The notes: a model not told the origin generated them from the sequence alone. A DNA stretch of 64,000 bases from Solibacillus isronensis (GCF_900168685.1 NZ_FVZN01000009.1:113596-177595); one strand, 5' to 3'. Counted from the first letter of the stretch, positions 36,606 to 45,994 are shown. A program made the numbers and translations.

Positions 36606-39416
36606 ATGTTCAGTCAATTGTTTATAAAAGGATTAAAAATGATTATTGTTTCAATTATGGTCATTGCTGTCTCGCTAGGATTTAGTAATCTCTCCTATGC
36701 TAACGGTGATAATGTAATGGCCCAGTTAAACAACCGCGGTTTTAAAGAACCCGTCAACTTAGGGATCGGGGCATCCGAAGTCGTTTTAATTAATGCTGTC
36801 TTTGGACAGGAGGATGGGAAAGACGTTGTATACTCAACAGCTAACGGCGGCATTTTTAATATTGTCGATGTTAAAACAAATGAATTGTTATTCTCTAAAC
36901 AAATGGATAACATCTCCCAAGTTTGGAGCCACTCAATATCAAAAGATGGCACTGTATTTATAGCTGCATTAACTAGTACAAATGTGGGTGAAGTATGGAG
37001 CTATTCCCCTCAAACAAAACAACTTTCTAAACTTGGTACACCGAATGCCGAACATCAATTATGGAGCAGTACTACAGATGAAGCTGGAAACGTATATGTA
37101 GGTTCTTACGCTGAAGGCAATGGGCGAATTTTTAAATATGATATAGCAACAGAACAGTTTATCGATTTAGGAAAGATCGATGAAGGAACGGCAAGCTATG
37201 TTCGTTCTTTAGAATACTACGAAGGCTATTTATATGCTGGTTTAGGTGTTTCTGGAAAGGTATATCGTATTAATGCTACTACATTCGAAAAAGAAGATAT
37301 TACAAAAAATGTTCCGGAAATAATCGGTAAAACAGTAGAAGAAATTAATTTTGCATATGATATGTCAATCGTCGGCCAGTATTTAGTGACACGCTTTGAT
37401 GAAGGAAAAGAAGGAGCTATTTTAATTTATAATCTGCAAACTCAGCAGTGGGTCGAAGATTTTAAACTCGGGAAATTACATGATGGGACAACAAATGATG
37501 TTGGCAGCTTTGGATTTATTCAGCTCCCTTCTAAAGATAACAAAATGTATGTAGTCCACAATCGTGAATTTGTAGAAGTCGATATGACAACACTTGAAAT
37601 TCGTCGAACAGGTATCGGCTATGCTGCGGGGCTACGTGGTGGTGCCATATTACAATTCAATACTGCTGAACTGCCGGGTGATTCAATTGTGACAATGTCA
37701 AGGTTGGGACAGCTTGTCATTGCAAATCTGCAAACAGGTAAGTCTCAAACCTTACCAGGTGTAATGGTTGCTTCTCCTTTAAAATTGCACAATTTAGGAG
37801 AAGGTCCTGATGGTAATCTATATATGACGACTTACCCAGGTGGTCCGAAAGGCTCTAAGTTCAATACTAAAACAAATCAGTTTGTTACTTATAGTCAAGG
37901 ACAGGCAGAAGGAATAATCGCCGGTAATAATAGTGACCTTTATTTCGGTATTTACCCGGGCGCAGTAATTCAAAAGATGAATACTGACACATTAACAAGT
38001 GAAACACTGTTTGAATTAAAAACAGATTACAATCAAGATCGTCCTTACATTATGAAATTTGAAGAGAATAAACTATTAATCGGAACAATCCCCAACTATC
38101 AAAAGCTAGGCGGATCTCTTACGATTTATGATCCAACTACAAGTGAACGAAATACGTATACTGATATTATTAAAGACCAAAGTATTGTTGGCTTAGCAAT
38201 GCATGATGGCAAAATATACGGTTCAACAACAATACGAGGCGGCCTAGATATTAACCCGACTGCATCTGAAGCTAAACTGTTTATTTGGGATATTGCTGAA
38301 GAGCGTGTAATAAAAGAAACAGAGCTGGCTATTGACGAATTAGATGCACCACCAATGATAAGCGGCTTAACATTCGGACCAGATAATTTATTGTGGGGAG
38401 CGGTAGATGGTATTATTTTTGCTTTAAATCCGGAAACACTGGATATTGTGAAATATAAAAATTTGTATCCCACTATTAAAAACCGTGGCATGTGGCGACC
38501 AGTTCATATCGAATTTGGAAAAGACGGTCTATTATATACAGATGTTGCAGGTAAACTTACGGTAATAAATCCAGAAACGCTGGACTTTGTCTCACTCATT
38601 TCAAGTGGTCCTGAAATTGACTTCATGGTATTAGCCGAAGATGCAGCAGGTAATGAAAATATTTATTATATCGATGCTACTGCAACTCATCTATATATGA
38701 TCCCTGTAATTGATGGGGGTCAGGTTGTAACACCTGAAATACCTGAAATGGAGACGGTTTATGTTGAAATTGAAAACAATAGCTTTGAAGAACCTGTAAT
38801 TGATAGCATAATTTCTGGTTGGTCTTCATTGTTTGGTACATTTTCTCCAAATGCAATATTTGAGGTAAGTTCTGTACGTGCTCACAGTGGGGAGAATAGT
38901 TTAAAAATAGTGGATACTGCTCAAAACGAAACAGTATTTGCTCAATCTAATCTTATTCCTATTGATGCTGGACAGACCTATACTGCCTCTACAAAGCTAT
39001 TTTTGGAAGATGGTAGTGCCACACTCCTATTCCGTTACTATGATGAAAATGGAGTACAGACAGGTACGGATAAAGATAATGAAAGTATCATTCACGTACG
39101 TGGCGGTCATAAGGAATGGCAAACTGTTCAAGCCGTAGTAACAGCACCAGCAGAAGCCAAATATGCGCGAATTTCTGTTGGTACTTCGAATTACTTTACA
39201 ACGAATGGTGCCTATTTTGATGATATGCAATTAACTTTTGAAAGGGAAAAAGTGAGTACACCGGAAGAACCAGAGGAGCCTGGTAAACCAGGCAAAGGAA
39301 ATCAACCTGAAAAACCAGGTAAGGGTAATCAGCCAGATAAACCCGGTAAAGGGAACCAACCTGAAAAACCTGGTAAAGGCAATCAGCCAGACAAACCTGG
39401 TAAAGGGAATAACTAA
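36606..39416 (+). CDS. Large secreted beta-propeller-like protein with CBM-like domain and G-K-P repeat tail
   Basis: The 936-residue protein starts with a signal peptide (hydrophobic residues 12-30, likely cleavage after SYA). Residues about 40-710 are built of repeated four-strand units (for example TTDEAGNVYVGSYAEGNG, LGEGPDGNLYMTTYPGG), as in WD/SMP-30-type beta-propellers. Residues about 720-885 resemble a carbohydrate-binding module (NNSFEEPVIDSIISGW, GAYFDDMQLTFE). The last 45 residues are nine-residue repeats PGKGNQP(E/D)K. There is no LPXTG anchor. It is likely a secreted or wall-associated glycan-binding or lyase-like protein; no activity can be assigned. The ATG follows AAAGGAGG. 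Confidence 0.75.
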   Translation: MFSQLFIKGLKMIIVSIMVIAVSLGFSNLSYANGDNVMAQLNNRGFKEPVNLGIGASEVVLINAVFGQEDGKDVVYSTANGGIFNIVDVKTNELLFSKQMDNISQVWSHSISKDGTVFIAALTSTNVGEVWSYSPQTKQLSKLGTPNAEHQLWSSTTDEAGNVYVGSYAEGNGRIFKYDIATEQFIDLGKIDEGTASYVRSLEYYEGYLYAGLGVSGKVYRINATTFEKEDITKNVPEIIGKTVEEINFAYDMSIVGQYLVTRFDEGKEGAILIYNLQTQQWVEDFKLGKLHDGTTNDVGSFGFIQLPSKDNKMYVVHNREFVEVDMTTLEIRRTGIGYAAGLRGGAILQFNTAELPGDSIVTMSRLGQLVIANLQTGKSQTLPGVMVASPLKLHNLGEGPDGNLYMTTYPGGPKGSKFNTKTNQFVTYSQGQAEGIIAGNNSDLYFGIYPGAVIQKMNTDTLTSETLFELKTDYNQDRPYIMKFEENKLLIGTIPNYQKLGGSLTIYDPTTSERNTYTDIIKDQSIVGLAMHDGKIYGSTTIRGGLDINPTASEAKLFIWDIAEERVIKETELAIDELDAPPMISGLTFGPDNLLWGAVDGIIFALNPETLDIVKYKNLYPTIKNRGMWRPVHIEFGKDGLLYTDVAGKLTVINPETLDFVSLISSGPEIDFMVLAEDAAGNENIYYIDATATHLYMIPVIDGGQVVTPEIPEMETVYVEIENNSFEEPVIDSIISGWSSLFGTFSPNAIFEVSSVRAHSGENSLKIVDTAQNETVFAQSNLIPIDAGQTYTASTKLFLEDGSATLLFRYYDENGVQTGTDKDNESIIHVRGGHKEWQTVQAVVTAPAEAKYARISVGTSNYFTTNGAYFDDMQLTFEREKVSTPEEPEEPGKPGKGNQPEKPGKGNQPDKPGKGNQPEKPGKGNQPDKPGKGNN
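39278..39413 (+). repeat. 27-bp coding tandem repeat (PGKGNQPEK / PGKGNQPDK)
   Basis: The 3' end of the secreted-protein gene repeats a nine-codon unit about five times. Glu and Asp alternate at position 8, giving an 18-residue super-period. Synonymous codons differ between copies, so the repeat is kept at the protein level and was not just expanded. Confidence 0.9.
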
Positions 39417-39425
39417 TAAACAGAA

Positions 39426-39465
39426 AAAGGGATACTCCGGATAGTACTATCCGGAGTATCCCTTT
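39426..39465. terminator. 40-bp perfect palindrome, bidirectional terminator
   Basis: Bases 39426-39445 are the exact reverse complement of 39446-39465 (AAAGGGATACTCCGGATAGT). It lies between the convergent secreted-protein and ychF genes, with A and T tracts on both sides. Confidence 0.9.
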
Positions 39466-39473
39466 GCTTTATT

Positions 39474-40574
39474 TTATACGTTAAATAAGAATTCCATTAC
39501 GTCGCCGTCTTGTACTACATATTCTTTACCTTCAGCGCGCACTCGGCCTGCTTCTTTTGCAGCCGGCTTTGAACCGTACTCTACTAAATCCGTATATGCT
39601 ACTGTTTCAGCACGGATAAAGCCGCGTTCAAAGTCAGTGTGAATAATACCGGCACATTGTGGTGCTTTCATACCTTTGCGGAATGTCCATGCACGAACTT
39701 CCTGCACACCAGCTGTAAAGTAAGTAGCTAAACCTAATAGGCTGTATGAAGCTTTAATCAATTGGTCTAAACCTGATTCAGCAATTCCTAATTCAGCTAA
39801 AAATTCTTTTTTCTCATCGTCTTCCAACTCAGAGATTTCTTCTTCAATTTTCGCACAAACAGTGATTACTTGAGCGCCTTCAGCTGCTGCGTATTCTTGT
39901 ACCATTTTTACATACTTGTTTTCAGATGGATCCGCTACCTCATCCTCAGAAACGTTTGCAACATAAAGCATCGGTTTAATCGTTAATAGGTGTAAACCTT
40001 TGATTACTTTTTTCTCGTCATCTGAAAGGTCTGCCGCGCGAGCAGGTTTTTCAGCTTCTAATACTTCTTTAAGCTTTTGAAGAATTGGCTCTTCTACCAT
40101 TGCTTCTTTATCTTTTTGCTTCGCCATTTTTGCTACACGAGCAATACGTTTATCCACTGATTCCATATCCGCTAAAATTAACTCTAAATTAATAACTTCA
40201 ATATCATCGATCGGGTTTACTGTACCCGAAACATGTGTAATATTTTCATCTTCAAAACAACGAACAACTTGGCAAATTGCATCTACTTCACGGATGTGAG
40301 CAAGGAATTTGTTTCCTAAACCTTCACCAGTAGAAGCACCTTTTACGATACCTGCGATATCTGTAAATTCAAAAGTTGTCGGAACTGTTTTCTTTGGTAC
40401 TACTAATTCTGTTAATTTGTCTAAACGCTCATCAGGAACAGTTACACTGCCTACGTTCGGTTCGATTGTTGCGAACGGATAGTTAGCCGCAAGAGCGCCT
40501 GCTTTTGTAATTGCGTTGAATAAAGTCGATTTCCCTACGTTTGGTAAACCAACAATACCAGCTGTTAATGCCAT
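39474..40574 (-). CDS. ychF: Redox-regulated ATPase/GTPase YchF
   Basis: The 366-residue Obg-family P-loop protein has G1 GLPNVGKSTLFNAI, switch/G3 DIAGIVKGAS, a coiled-coil insertion and a C-terminal TGS domain. The NxxE motif typical of ATP-preferring YchF/OLA1 is NVSEDE. It associates with ribosomes and is linked to stress responses. In Bacillales it normally lies directly before rpsF; here the secreted-protein gene is inserted between them. The ATG has an AGAAAGG ribosome site. Confidence 0.97.
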   Translation of the reverse strand: MALTAGIVGLPNVGKSTLFNAITKAGALAANYPFATIEPNVGSVTVPDERLDKLTELVVPKKTVPTTFEFTDIAGIVKGASTGEGLGNKFLAHIREVDAICQVVRCFEDENITHVSGTVNPIDDIEVINLELILADMESVDKRIARVAKMAKQKDKEAMVEEPILQKLKEVLEAEKPARAADLSDDEKKVIKGLHLLTIKPMLYVANVSEDEVADPSENKYVKMVQEYAAAEGAQVITVCAKIEEEISELEDDEKKEFLAELGIAESGLDQLIKASYSLLGLATYFTAGVQEVRAWTFRKGMKAPQCAGIIHTDFERGFIRAETVAYTDLVEYGSKPAAKEAGRVRAEGKEYVVQDGDVMEFLFNV

Positions 40575-40683
40575 ATTGACACAACCTTTCTATGTTCAGT
40601 TCATTTAAATTTATTATTAATTCATTTATGGATTTTTCTGTCCATTAAATTTTACAACCTTGTCTATTATATTGATTGCGGGC

Positions 40684-40710
40684 ATAAAAGTCTATTTTGC
40701 TTTTAGACTT
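40684..40710 (-). terminator. Terminator overlapping the DUF951 stop codon
   Basis: The stem AAGTCTA/TAGACTT includes the TAA stop of the gene and is followed by TTTTA on the minus strand. Confidence 0.6.
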
Positions 40711-40903
40711 CTTCTGCCTGACGTAAAATTTTCTTCATTTTTTTCTCAAACTCGCGGCGTGGAATCATAACGCTATGTCCGCAACCCTCACATTTTATGC
40801 GAATATCGGCACCTAGTCGAATTACTTTCCATTCGTTTGTGCCACAAGGATGTTGTTTTTTCATTTCCACAACGTCATTAAGACCGTACTGCTTTGCTTC
40901 CAT
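40703..40903 (-). CDS. DUF951 protein (YyzM-like)
   Basis: The 66-residue protein matches the DUF951 family of Firmicutes: DVVEMKKQHPCGTNEWKVIRLGAD in the first half and CEGCGHSVMIPR. Three Cys residues (CG, CEGC) suggest metal binding. Function is unknown. It follows mscS by three bases with its ribosome site inside the mscS end, and is conserved next to ychF in Bacillales. Confidence 0.9.
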   Translation of the reverse strand: MEAKQYGLNDVVEMKKQHPCGTNEWKVIRLGADIRIKCEGCGHSVMIPRREFEKKMKKILRQAEEV

Positions 40904-40906
40904 CTA

Positions 40907-41812
40907 TTATTCTCCTCCCTGATTTCGCTCATAAAACATCATTTTCGGTACAGCAAGAGGAATACCGTTGCGTGTTAAGATGTCGATAACATCTTTCCGA
41001 ATAATACGTGATATTGAATATTGCTGTAATGGTAATGTTTCTATTGTAATAGCAATTGTCGCTTCTGTGCTTGTCGTATTTGTGACACCTAAAAAGACAG
41101 GTGCAGAAACAAGTTCCTCATATTTTTCCGGTAATGTATCCAAATAGTTTTGTATAACCATTTGCACTTTTTCAATATTCGCATCGAGCGAAATTTGCAT
41201 ATTTATCGTAGCTTTTGAGTTATTGATGGAATAGTTGATGACATCTACAATACTGCCGTTTGGAATAATAAATTGTTCACCTGTAATACCTTTCACCTTC
41301 GTTGTACGAAGACCAATCTCCATAACGGTACCTTCAGCCGTATTGATTTTCACAAAATCCCCTACACCAAACTGATCCTCTAAAATAATGAAAAATCCTG
41401 TAATGACATCCTTCACTAAGTTTTGCGCACCAAATGCGATGGCTACAGAAGCAATTCCTGCCCCTGCAAGTAACCCGGCAACTTGTATATTCAGAGCCGA
41501 TAAAATCCCCATAATGGCAGAGAAGTACACTAAATAGCTCAGTACGCTTTGCAGCAGCTTTACAATTGTAAGCTGTCGACGCTCATTATTTCTTACACGC
41601 AGCATAAATACTCGGTGAATAATCTTCTTGCCGATAAAAACAACAAGATACGAAATAATGATAATCGCTAGAATTTTCGCGCTGGCTACAATAATTTTTT
41701 CCAAAAATTCTGCACTTGTGACATATTCCCAAAGCTTTGTCGTATAGTGTGCGAGCCCTTTAATATCCGTTTCAGCAAATTCCTCTAAATCTAATTTCAA
41801 ATCTTCTTCCAA
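40907..41812 (-). CDS. Small-conductance mechanosensitive channel (MscS family)
   Basis: The 301-residue protein has three predicted transmembrane helices (about 35-60, 85-105, 110-135). TM3 has the Gly/Ala-rich pore pattern GLLAGAGIASVAIAFGAQNLVKD, here split in parts, followed by the MscS beta domain (GVGDFVKINTAEGTVMEIGLRTTKV). It opens under membrane tension to release solutes on hypo-osmotic shock. The TTG chosen lies eight nt after GAGG; the GTG three codons earlier falls inside the ribosome site. Confidence 0.9.
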   Translation of the reverse strand: MEEDLKLDLEEFAETDIKGLAHYTTKLWEYVTSAEFLEKIIVASAKILAIIIISYLVVFIGKKIIHRVFMLRVRNNERRQLTIVKLLQSVLSYLVYFSAIMGILSALNIQVAGLLAGAGIASVAIAFGAQNLVKDVITGFFIILEDQFGVGDFVKINTAEGTVMEIGLRTTKVKGITGEQFIIPNGSIVDVINYSINNSKATINMQISLDANIEKVQMVIQNYLDTLPEKYEELVSAPVFLGVTNTTSTEATIAITIETLPLQQYSISRIIRKDVIDILTRNGIPLAVPKMMFYERNQGGE

Positions 41813-41927
41813 ATTTACCACCTCTTGTATAACAAACTTTAAAATTGAATATACTGCATAAATATATCGTACTTTATCTTATTTCTCGAGTAATCTACTT
41901 AAATCAAAAAATTAAAGGAGTGATAAT

Positions 41928-42554
41928 ATGACACAAGCCTGTCCACAAAATTATAGCGTCCATTACGAGCAGACGAGCGCTGTTTGGGAGCTGAGCGAAA
42001 TCTTTCTAAAAACGATTCCGTTTGACCATGAAGAACTTATTTTTTGCTGTATCGGTACAGACCGATCTACAGGTGATGCGCTAGGCCCGATTATCGGCAG
42101 CCAGCTGCACCAAACTTTTTCATTTCCATTTCCGGTCGTTGGAACATTGCAGGCACCACTTCATGCGCTCAATATTGTAGAGCGCTACGAACAGCTTATT
42201 AATGAAAAAGAGCAACCCTTTATTATTGCAATTGATGCTTGTTTAGGTGAATCAAATGCGATTGGTTCTATTCTTATCCAACAAGGTCCTCTTTATCCTG
42301 GAAAAGCCGTGAAAAAAGAGTTGCCCCCTATCGGTAACATTTCTGTTAAAGGAATTGTTAACGTAGGAGGCTTTATGGAAGCTAAAGTATTACAAAATAC
42401 GAGACTGCATGTTACGTATTCTATGAGTGATAAAATCGTTCGGGCACTTGTTTTAGCATGGCAGCGCCATTTACTGAAACGGAAAAATAATGGCAACGAG
42501 TATTCCGACCATCAAAATCGCTGGCAGCAGATTGGCTATACGGATTTTCGTTAA
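41928..42554 (+). CDS. yyaC: Spore protease YyaC family protein
   Basis: The 208-residue protein matches the YyaC/GPR-like spore peptidase family: CCIGTDRSTGDALGPIIG at residues 40-57, VGTLQAPLHALN, AIDACLGE and ISVKGIVNVGGFMEA. Members are made during sporulation and resemble the germination protease and hydrogenase-maturation endopeptidase fold. Its presence supports a spore-forming host. It reads opposite to its neighbours, and its last 28 codons are antisense to the 3' end of the convergent DUF554 gene. The ATG follows AAAGGAGTGATA. Confidence 0.9.
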   Translation: MTQACPQNYSVHYEQTSAVWELSEIFLKTIPFDHEELIFCCIGTDRSTGDALGPIIGSQLHQTFSFPFPVVGTLQAPLHALNIVERYEQLINEKEQPFIIAIDACLGESNAIGSILIQQGPLYPGKAVKKELPPIGNISVKGIVNVGGFMEAKVLQNTRLHVTYSMSDKIVRALVLAWQRHLLKRKNNGNEYSDHQNRWQQIGYTDFR

Positions 42555-43178
42555 GCCGGCAATATTCAAACCAATTGCCATAATCATAATACCGCCTGTA
42601 GCCGTCATTTCTGTGATGAATAGATCCAGTGCTTCACTAGGAATATATGTACTAATAACGCCTGCAAATAATGCAATCGAGCCTTGATATAAAAGTACAG
42701 GAACCGCCGATAGTAGGACACCAATTCCTAAAGTTGAACTTAATATAATCGACATAAATCCATCGATAATCCCTTTAGTGATGAGGATATTGTGATCATT
42801 GCGCAAGCCGCTATCAAGAGCACCGAGAATTCCCATTGAGCCAATAACAAAAATGAGCGTTGCAGTAACAAACCCCTCTGCAATCGTTCCTTTTTGTGCG
42901 CGCTTTCCAAAGAGGGATTCAATCCATTGACCGAAGCGATTAAATTTCCCTTCAAGGTCGAGCCATTCACCGATGACCGCACCGATGATTAAACTGACTA
43001 TAAGGAGAATAAAATTCGTACTCTCCAATCCCATTTGAATTCCTAATAGCGCAACAACTAAACCAATAATAGATAGCACTGTCTGCTGCATGGATTCCGG
43101 AATATTTTTAAAGATACGGCCAACCAATGCACCGATAATGATAAATAATGCATTTAACAGAGAACCTAGTAATACCAT
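42471..43178 (-). CDS. DUF554 membrane protein (YdfK-like)
   Basis: The 235-residue integral membrane protein has about seven helices and conserved glycine-rich segments (GALVGRIFKNIP, GSMGILGALDSGL). It belongs to the DUF554 family, of unknown function, related by fold to small-molecule transporters. The ATG chosen follows AGAGGAAATTTC; a further 25 codons upstream lack a ribosome site. The end overlaps yyaC by 84 bp in opposite orientation. Confidence 0.85.
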   Translation of the reverse strand: MVLLGSLLNALFIIIGALVGRIFKNIPESMQQTVLSIIGLVVALLGIQMGLESTNFILLIVSLIIGAVIGEWLDLEGKFNRFGQWIESLFGKRAQKGTIAEGFVTATLIFVIGSMGILGALDSGLRNDHNILITKGIIDGFMSIILSSTLGIGVLLSAVPVLLYQGSIALFAGVISTYIPSEALDLFITEMTATGGIMIMAIGLNIAGLTKIRIANLLPAILMVGILVAIIFPFQ

Positions 43179-43253
43179 GAAATTTCCTCTTTCTATTTGC
43201 TGTCTAACAAATTTAATTTTATGTATCTTTCTTTTTATATTATAACTGTTCAT

Positions 43254-43290
43254 AAAAAAAGTGCTGAAACTTTTCGTTCAGCACTTTTTA
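43254..43290 (-). terminator. Terminator of soj-spo0J
   Basis: The 12-bp stem AAAAGTGCTGAA/TTCAGCACTTTT has an 8-nt loop and is followed by TTTATG on the minus strand. It begins at the stop codon of spo0J. Confidence 0.85.
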
Positions 43291-44133
43291 TTGTTGTTCC
43301 ATATTTAATATTTCAAGAATGCGGTGCAAATCATCATCTGAATAAAACTCAATTTCAATTTTACCTTTGTTCTTAGCTTTTTTGATTTGTACTTGTGTTC
43401 CAAAATAGTCACGTAACTGGGACTCTGTTGCCTGTGTATGAATATCCTTTTTTGTCGGCTTTGTTTCACGTGAAACGGCCTCATTTAAATCTTGGATATA
43501 CTTTTCCAATTGACGAACATTAAGGTGGTCCTTTATTACTTTATGTGCCACTTCAGGTATACGTCTTTTATTTTTTAATCCAAGCAATGCACGGCCATGC
43601 CCCATTGTCAGTTTACCTTCGTTGACAAGGTCTCGAATGTCTTCCGGTAATTGCAACAGACGGATTAAGTTAGCAATATGCGGACGGCTTTTTCCTAATC
43701 TTTTCGCTAAATCATCTTGTGTAAAATTCAGTTTCACAATTAAACTGTTGTATGCTTCCGCTTCTTCAATTGGAGTTAAATCTTCACGTTGCAAGTTTTC
43801 CAAAATGGCAACTTCCATCATTTGCTGCTCATTAAAGTCTTTTACAATGACAGGTACTTCAGTTAAACCTGCACAGACAGCCGCACGATAACGGCGTTCA
43901 CCTGCTACAATTTCATATTTCCTAGCATTTTTGCGTACGACAATCGGTTGAATAATACCATGTTCAATAATAGAGCTGGCTAATTCTTCAATTGCAGTCT
44001 CATCAAAGATTTTACGAGGCTGAAATGGATTTGCTAAAATTTTTCCGACTGCAATTTGCTGTACCTGGTCTTCTTTATGTACGGCTTCTTCACGAAAAAG
44101 CGCATCAATTCCTTTACCTAAACCTTTAACCAT
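43288..44133 (-). CDS. spo0J: Chromosome-partitioning protein ParB / Spo0J
   Basis: The 281-residue CTP-dependent DNA clamp has the ParB N-domain with the arginine-rich GERRYRAA motif, a central HTH (LTQDDLAKRLGKSR-like: FTQDDLAKRLGKSRPHIANL) and a C-terminal dimerisation domain. It loads at parS sites, spreads and recruits SMC, so the origin segregates. A parS-like site lies inside its own gene. It overlaps soj by eight bp. Confidence 0.97.
   Translation of the reverse strand: MVKGLGKGIDALFREEAVHKEDQVQQIAVGKILANPFQPRKIFDETAIEELASSIIEHGIIQPIVVRKNARKYEIVAGERRYRAAVCAGLTEVPVIVKDFNEQQMMEVAILENLQREDLTPIEEAEAYNSLIVKLNFTQDDLAKRLGKSRPHIANLIRLLQLPEDIRDLVNEGKLTMGHGRALLGLKNKRRIPEVAHKVIKDHLNVRQLEKYIQDLNEAVSRETKPTKKDIHTQATESQLRDYFGTQVQIKKAKNKGKIEIEFYSDDDLHRILEILNMEQQ
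43462..43477. promoter_or_regulatory. parS site within spo0J
   Basis: TGTTTCACGTGAAACG fits the consensus TGTTNCACGTGAAACA except at the last base. In B. subtilis one parS also lies inside spo0J, so position and sequence both support it. Confidence 0.85.
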
Positions 44134-44887
44134 TTTTAATCACTTCCCTTGCAAACTCTAAGTAAATTTCTGCTCCGCGTGATTTTGAATCATATAAAAT
44201 TACCGGTTTACCATGGCTCGGTGCCTCACTTAATCGCACATTACGCGGAATGATCGAACGATATACTTTATCCTGAAAATAGCGTTTTACTTCATCAATT
44301 ACTTGAAGCCCTAAATTCGTACGGGCATCCAGCATAGTGAGCAGCACGCCATCAATCATTAACTCCTTGTTCAAATGTTTTTGGACAAGGCGGACTGTCG
44401 AAAGTAACTGGCTCAACCCTTCTAATGCGTAATATTCACATTGGACCGGGATGATCAGTGCATCGGAGGCAGTCAGCGCATTAATTGTTAATAAGCCAAG
44501 TGATGGCGGACAATCAATAATAATGAAATCAAAATTATTTTTAATCTCCTGCAATGATTTTTTCAGTCGAACTTCACGGGAAATTGTGGACACAAGCTCA
44601 ATTTCAGCACCTGCCAATGATATTGTAGCAGGGACAATATATAAATTTTCTACATCCGTTTGTTGAATGACGCCTTTAATATCTTCATCATTAATCAAAA
44701 CGTCATATACACAGCTTTCTAAATCACCTTTTCGAACACCTAATCCGCTTGAAGCGTTACCTTGTGGGTCGATATCGATTATTAATACTTTCTTTCCTAA
44801 AAAAGCTAAACATGCACTTAAGTTAACAGAGGTTGTCGTTTTTCCAACGCCACCTTTTTGATTGGCTATCGCAATAATACGTCCCAA
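44126..44887 (-). CDS. soj: ParA-type ATPase Soj
   Basis: The 253-residue ATPase has the deviant Walker A KGGVGKTTTSVNL at the N-terminus, Walker A' IDPQGNASSG and Walker B FIIIDCPPSLG. It binds DNA in the ATP form, works with Spo0J in origin segregation and regulates DnaA. The TTG chosen gives the family start MGRIIAIANQKGG, six nt after AGGTG; the GTG three codons earlier overlaps the ribosome site. First gene of the soj-spo0J pair. Confidence 0.97.
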   Translation of the reverse strand: MGRIIAIANQKGGVGKTTTSVNLSACLAFLGKKVLIIDIDPQGNASSGLGVRKGDLESCVYDVLINDEDIKGVIQQTDVENLYIVPATISLAGAEIELVSTISREVRLKKSLQEIKNNFDFIIIDCPPSLGLLTINALTASDALIIPVQCEYYALEGLSQLLSTVRLVQKHLNKELMIDGVLLTMLDARTNLGLQVIDEVKRYFQDKVYRSIIPRNVRLSEAPSHGKPVILYDSKSRGAEIYLEFAREVIKNG

Positions 44888-45061
44888 TATCCGCACCTGC
44901 TTTCATCACTTCAATTTAGGTATATTTTTAAAGTCTAAAAATCTTGGATGACTAAATCTTCCTTTTATAATACTGTTTATATTATCTTAACAAAAAATGT
45001 TAGAAAACGATGCTATGAAACTAAATTTATTTGAAAAAAACTTGCTGATCCTACTAATCTA

Positions 45062-45103
45062 CTAAAAAAACTGCCTAGAAAGTCATTATCTTTCGGGCAG
45101 TTC
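45062..45103 (-). terminator. Terminator of noc
   Basis: AACTGCC/GGCAGTT plus inner GAAAG/CTTTC form a stem followed by a TTTTTTT run on the minus strand, close to the noc stop codon. Confidence 0.85.
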
Positions 45104-45109
45104 AATAAT

Positions 45110-45994
45110 TTATTTTTTCTTCGGAATTTTTACAGTGATTTGGTAGTAATCGTCTGTATCCTCTTCCTCCGTTTTTACATTAATTCCACTTTTCGTCACC
45201 ATCGATAACGATTGCTTGATCGTATTAAGGGCAATACGCACATCTTTGCTAATCGCTTTTCTGCTTGGCTTACGTTTTTTTATCTCTGGCTCATCGGGAT
45301 TTAGAATTTTTTGAATTTGCTCTTCAAGCTGTCTTACATTCCAATCAAACTCTTTCGTCGCTGCAATGAGCTGCATTTGTAATTGCTCATCTTTGACTAC
45401 TATTAAAGCCCGGGCATGACGTTCCGAAATTTCACGATTTAAAATAGCATCCTGAACAAATTGAGGCAGCTTTAATAAACGCAATTTATTAGCAACTGTT
45501 GATTGTCCTTTACCAAGACGTTGTGCAAGCGCTTCTTGTGTAAGCTGATGCAATCCTAATAATTGTTGATAAGCAAGCGCTTCTTCAATTGCTGTTAATT
45601 CCTCACGTTGAAGGTTTTCAATCAGGGCAATAGACGCCGTTTCACGATCATTTAAATTGCGTACAATAGCAGGCACTTCTGTCCATTGTAGGGATTTCAT
45701 CGCTCGATAACGTCTCTCACCGGCAATAATTTCATATTTATCTGCGTCATTATTTATTGGACGAATCACAATTGGTTGAATGACGCCATGTGTATGAATC
45801 GTTCTTGCTAATTCTTCAATCTTCTCATCATCAAAAACTGTACGTGGCTGATAACGGTTCGGAATGATTTTGTCTATTGGAATTTTAACTACTTCTTCTG
45901 AAGCCATCGAGATATTCTCTATTACTTCTACTTCACTTTTTACTTCAGGCTCTTTGCTCCCGCCTCCGAAAAAACGTGAAAAAGTACTTTTCAT
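45110..45994 (-). CDS. noc: Nucleoid occlusion protein Noc
   Basis: The 294-residue ParB paralogue begins with the amphipathic membrane-targeting helix [12 protein letters not shown]. The CTPase domain with [10 protein letters not shown], the HTH ([21 protein letters not shown], given in part) and a C-terminal dimerisation domain follow. Noc binds ATTTCCCGGGAAAT sites and recruits DNA to the membrane to prevent septum formation over the nucleoid. The ATG has an AAAGGTGG ribosome site. It lies between soj and rsmG as in B. subtilis. Confidence 0.96.
   Translation of the reverse strand: MKSTFSRFFGGGSKEPEVKSEVEVIENISMASEEVVKIPIDKIIPNRYQPRTVFDDEKIEELARTIHTHGVIQPIVIRPINNDADKYEIIAGERRYRAMKSLQWTEVPAIVRNLNDRETASIALIENLQREELTAIEEALAYQQLLGLHQLTQEALAQRLGKGQSTVANKLRLLKLPQFVQDAILNREISERHARALIVVKDEQLQMQLIAATKEFDWNVRQLEEQIQKILNPDEPEIKKRKPSRKAISKDVRIALNTIKQSLSMVTKSGINVKTEEEDTDDYYQITVKIPKKK

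Noticed and set aside
39278..39413. CRISPR-like array
   Set aside because: The regular 27-bp periodicity is coding tandem repeat without unique spacers and no cas genes are present.
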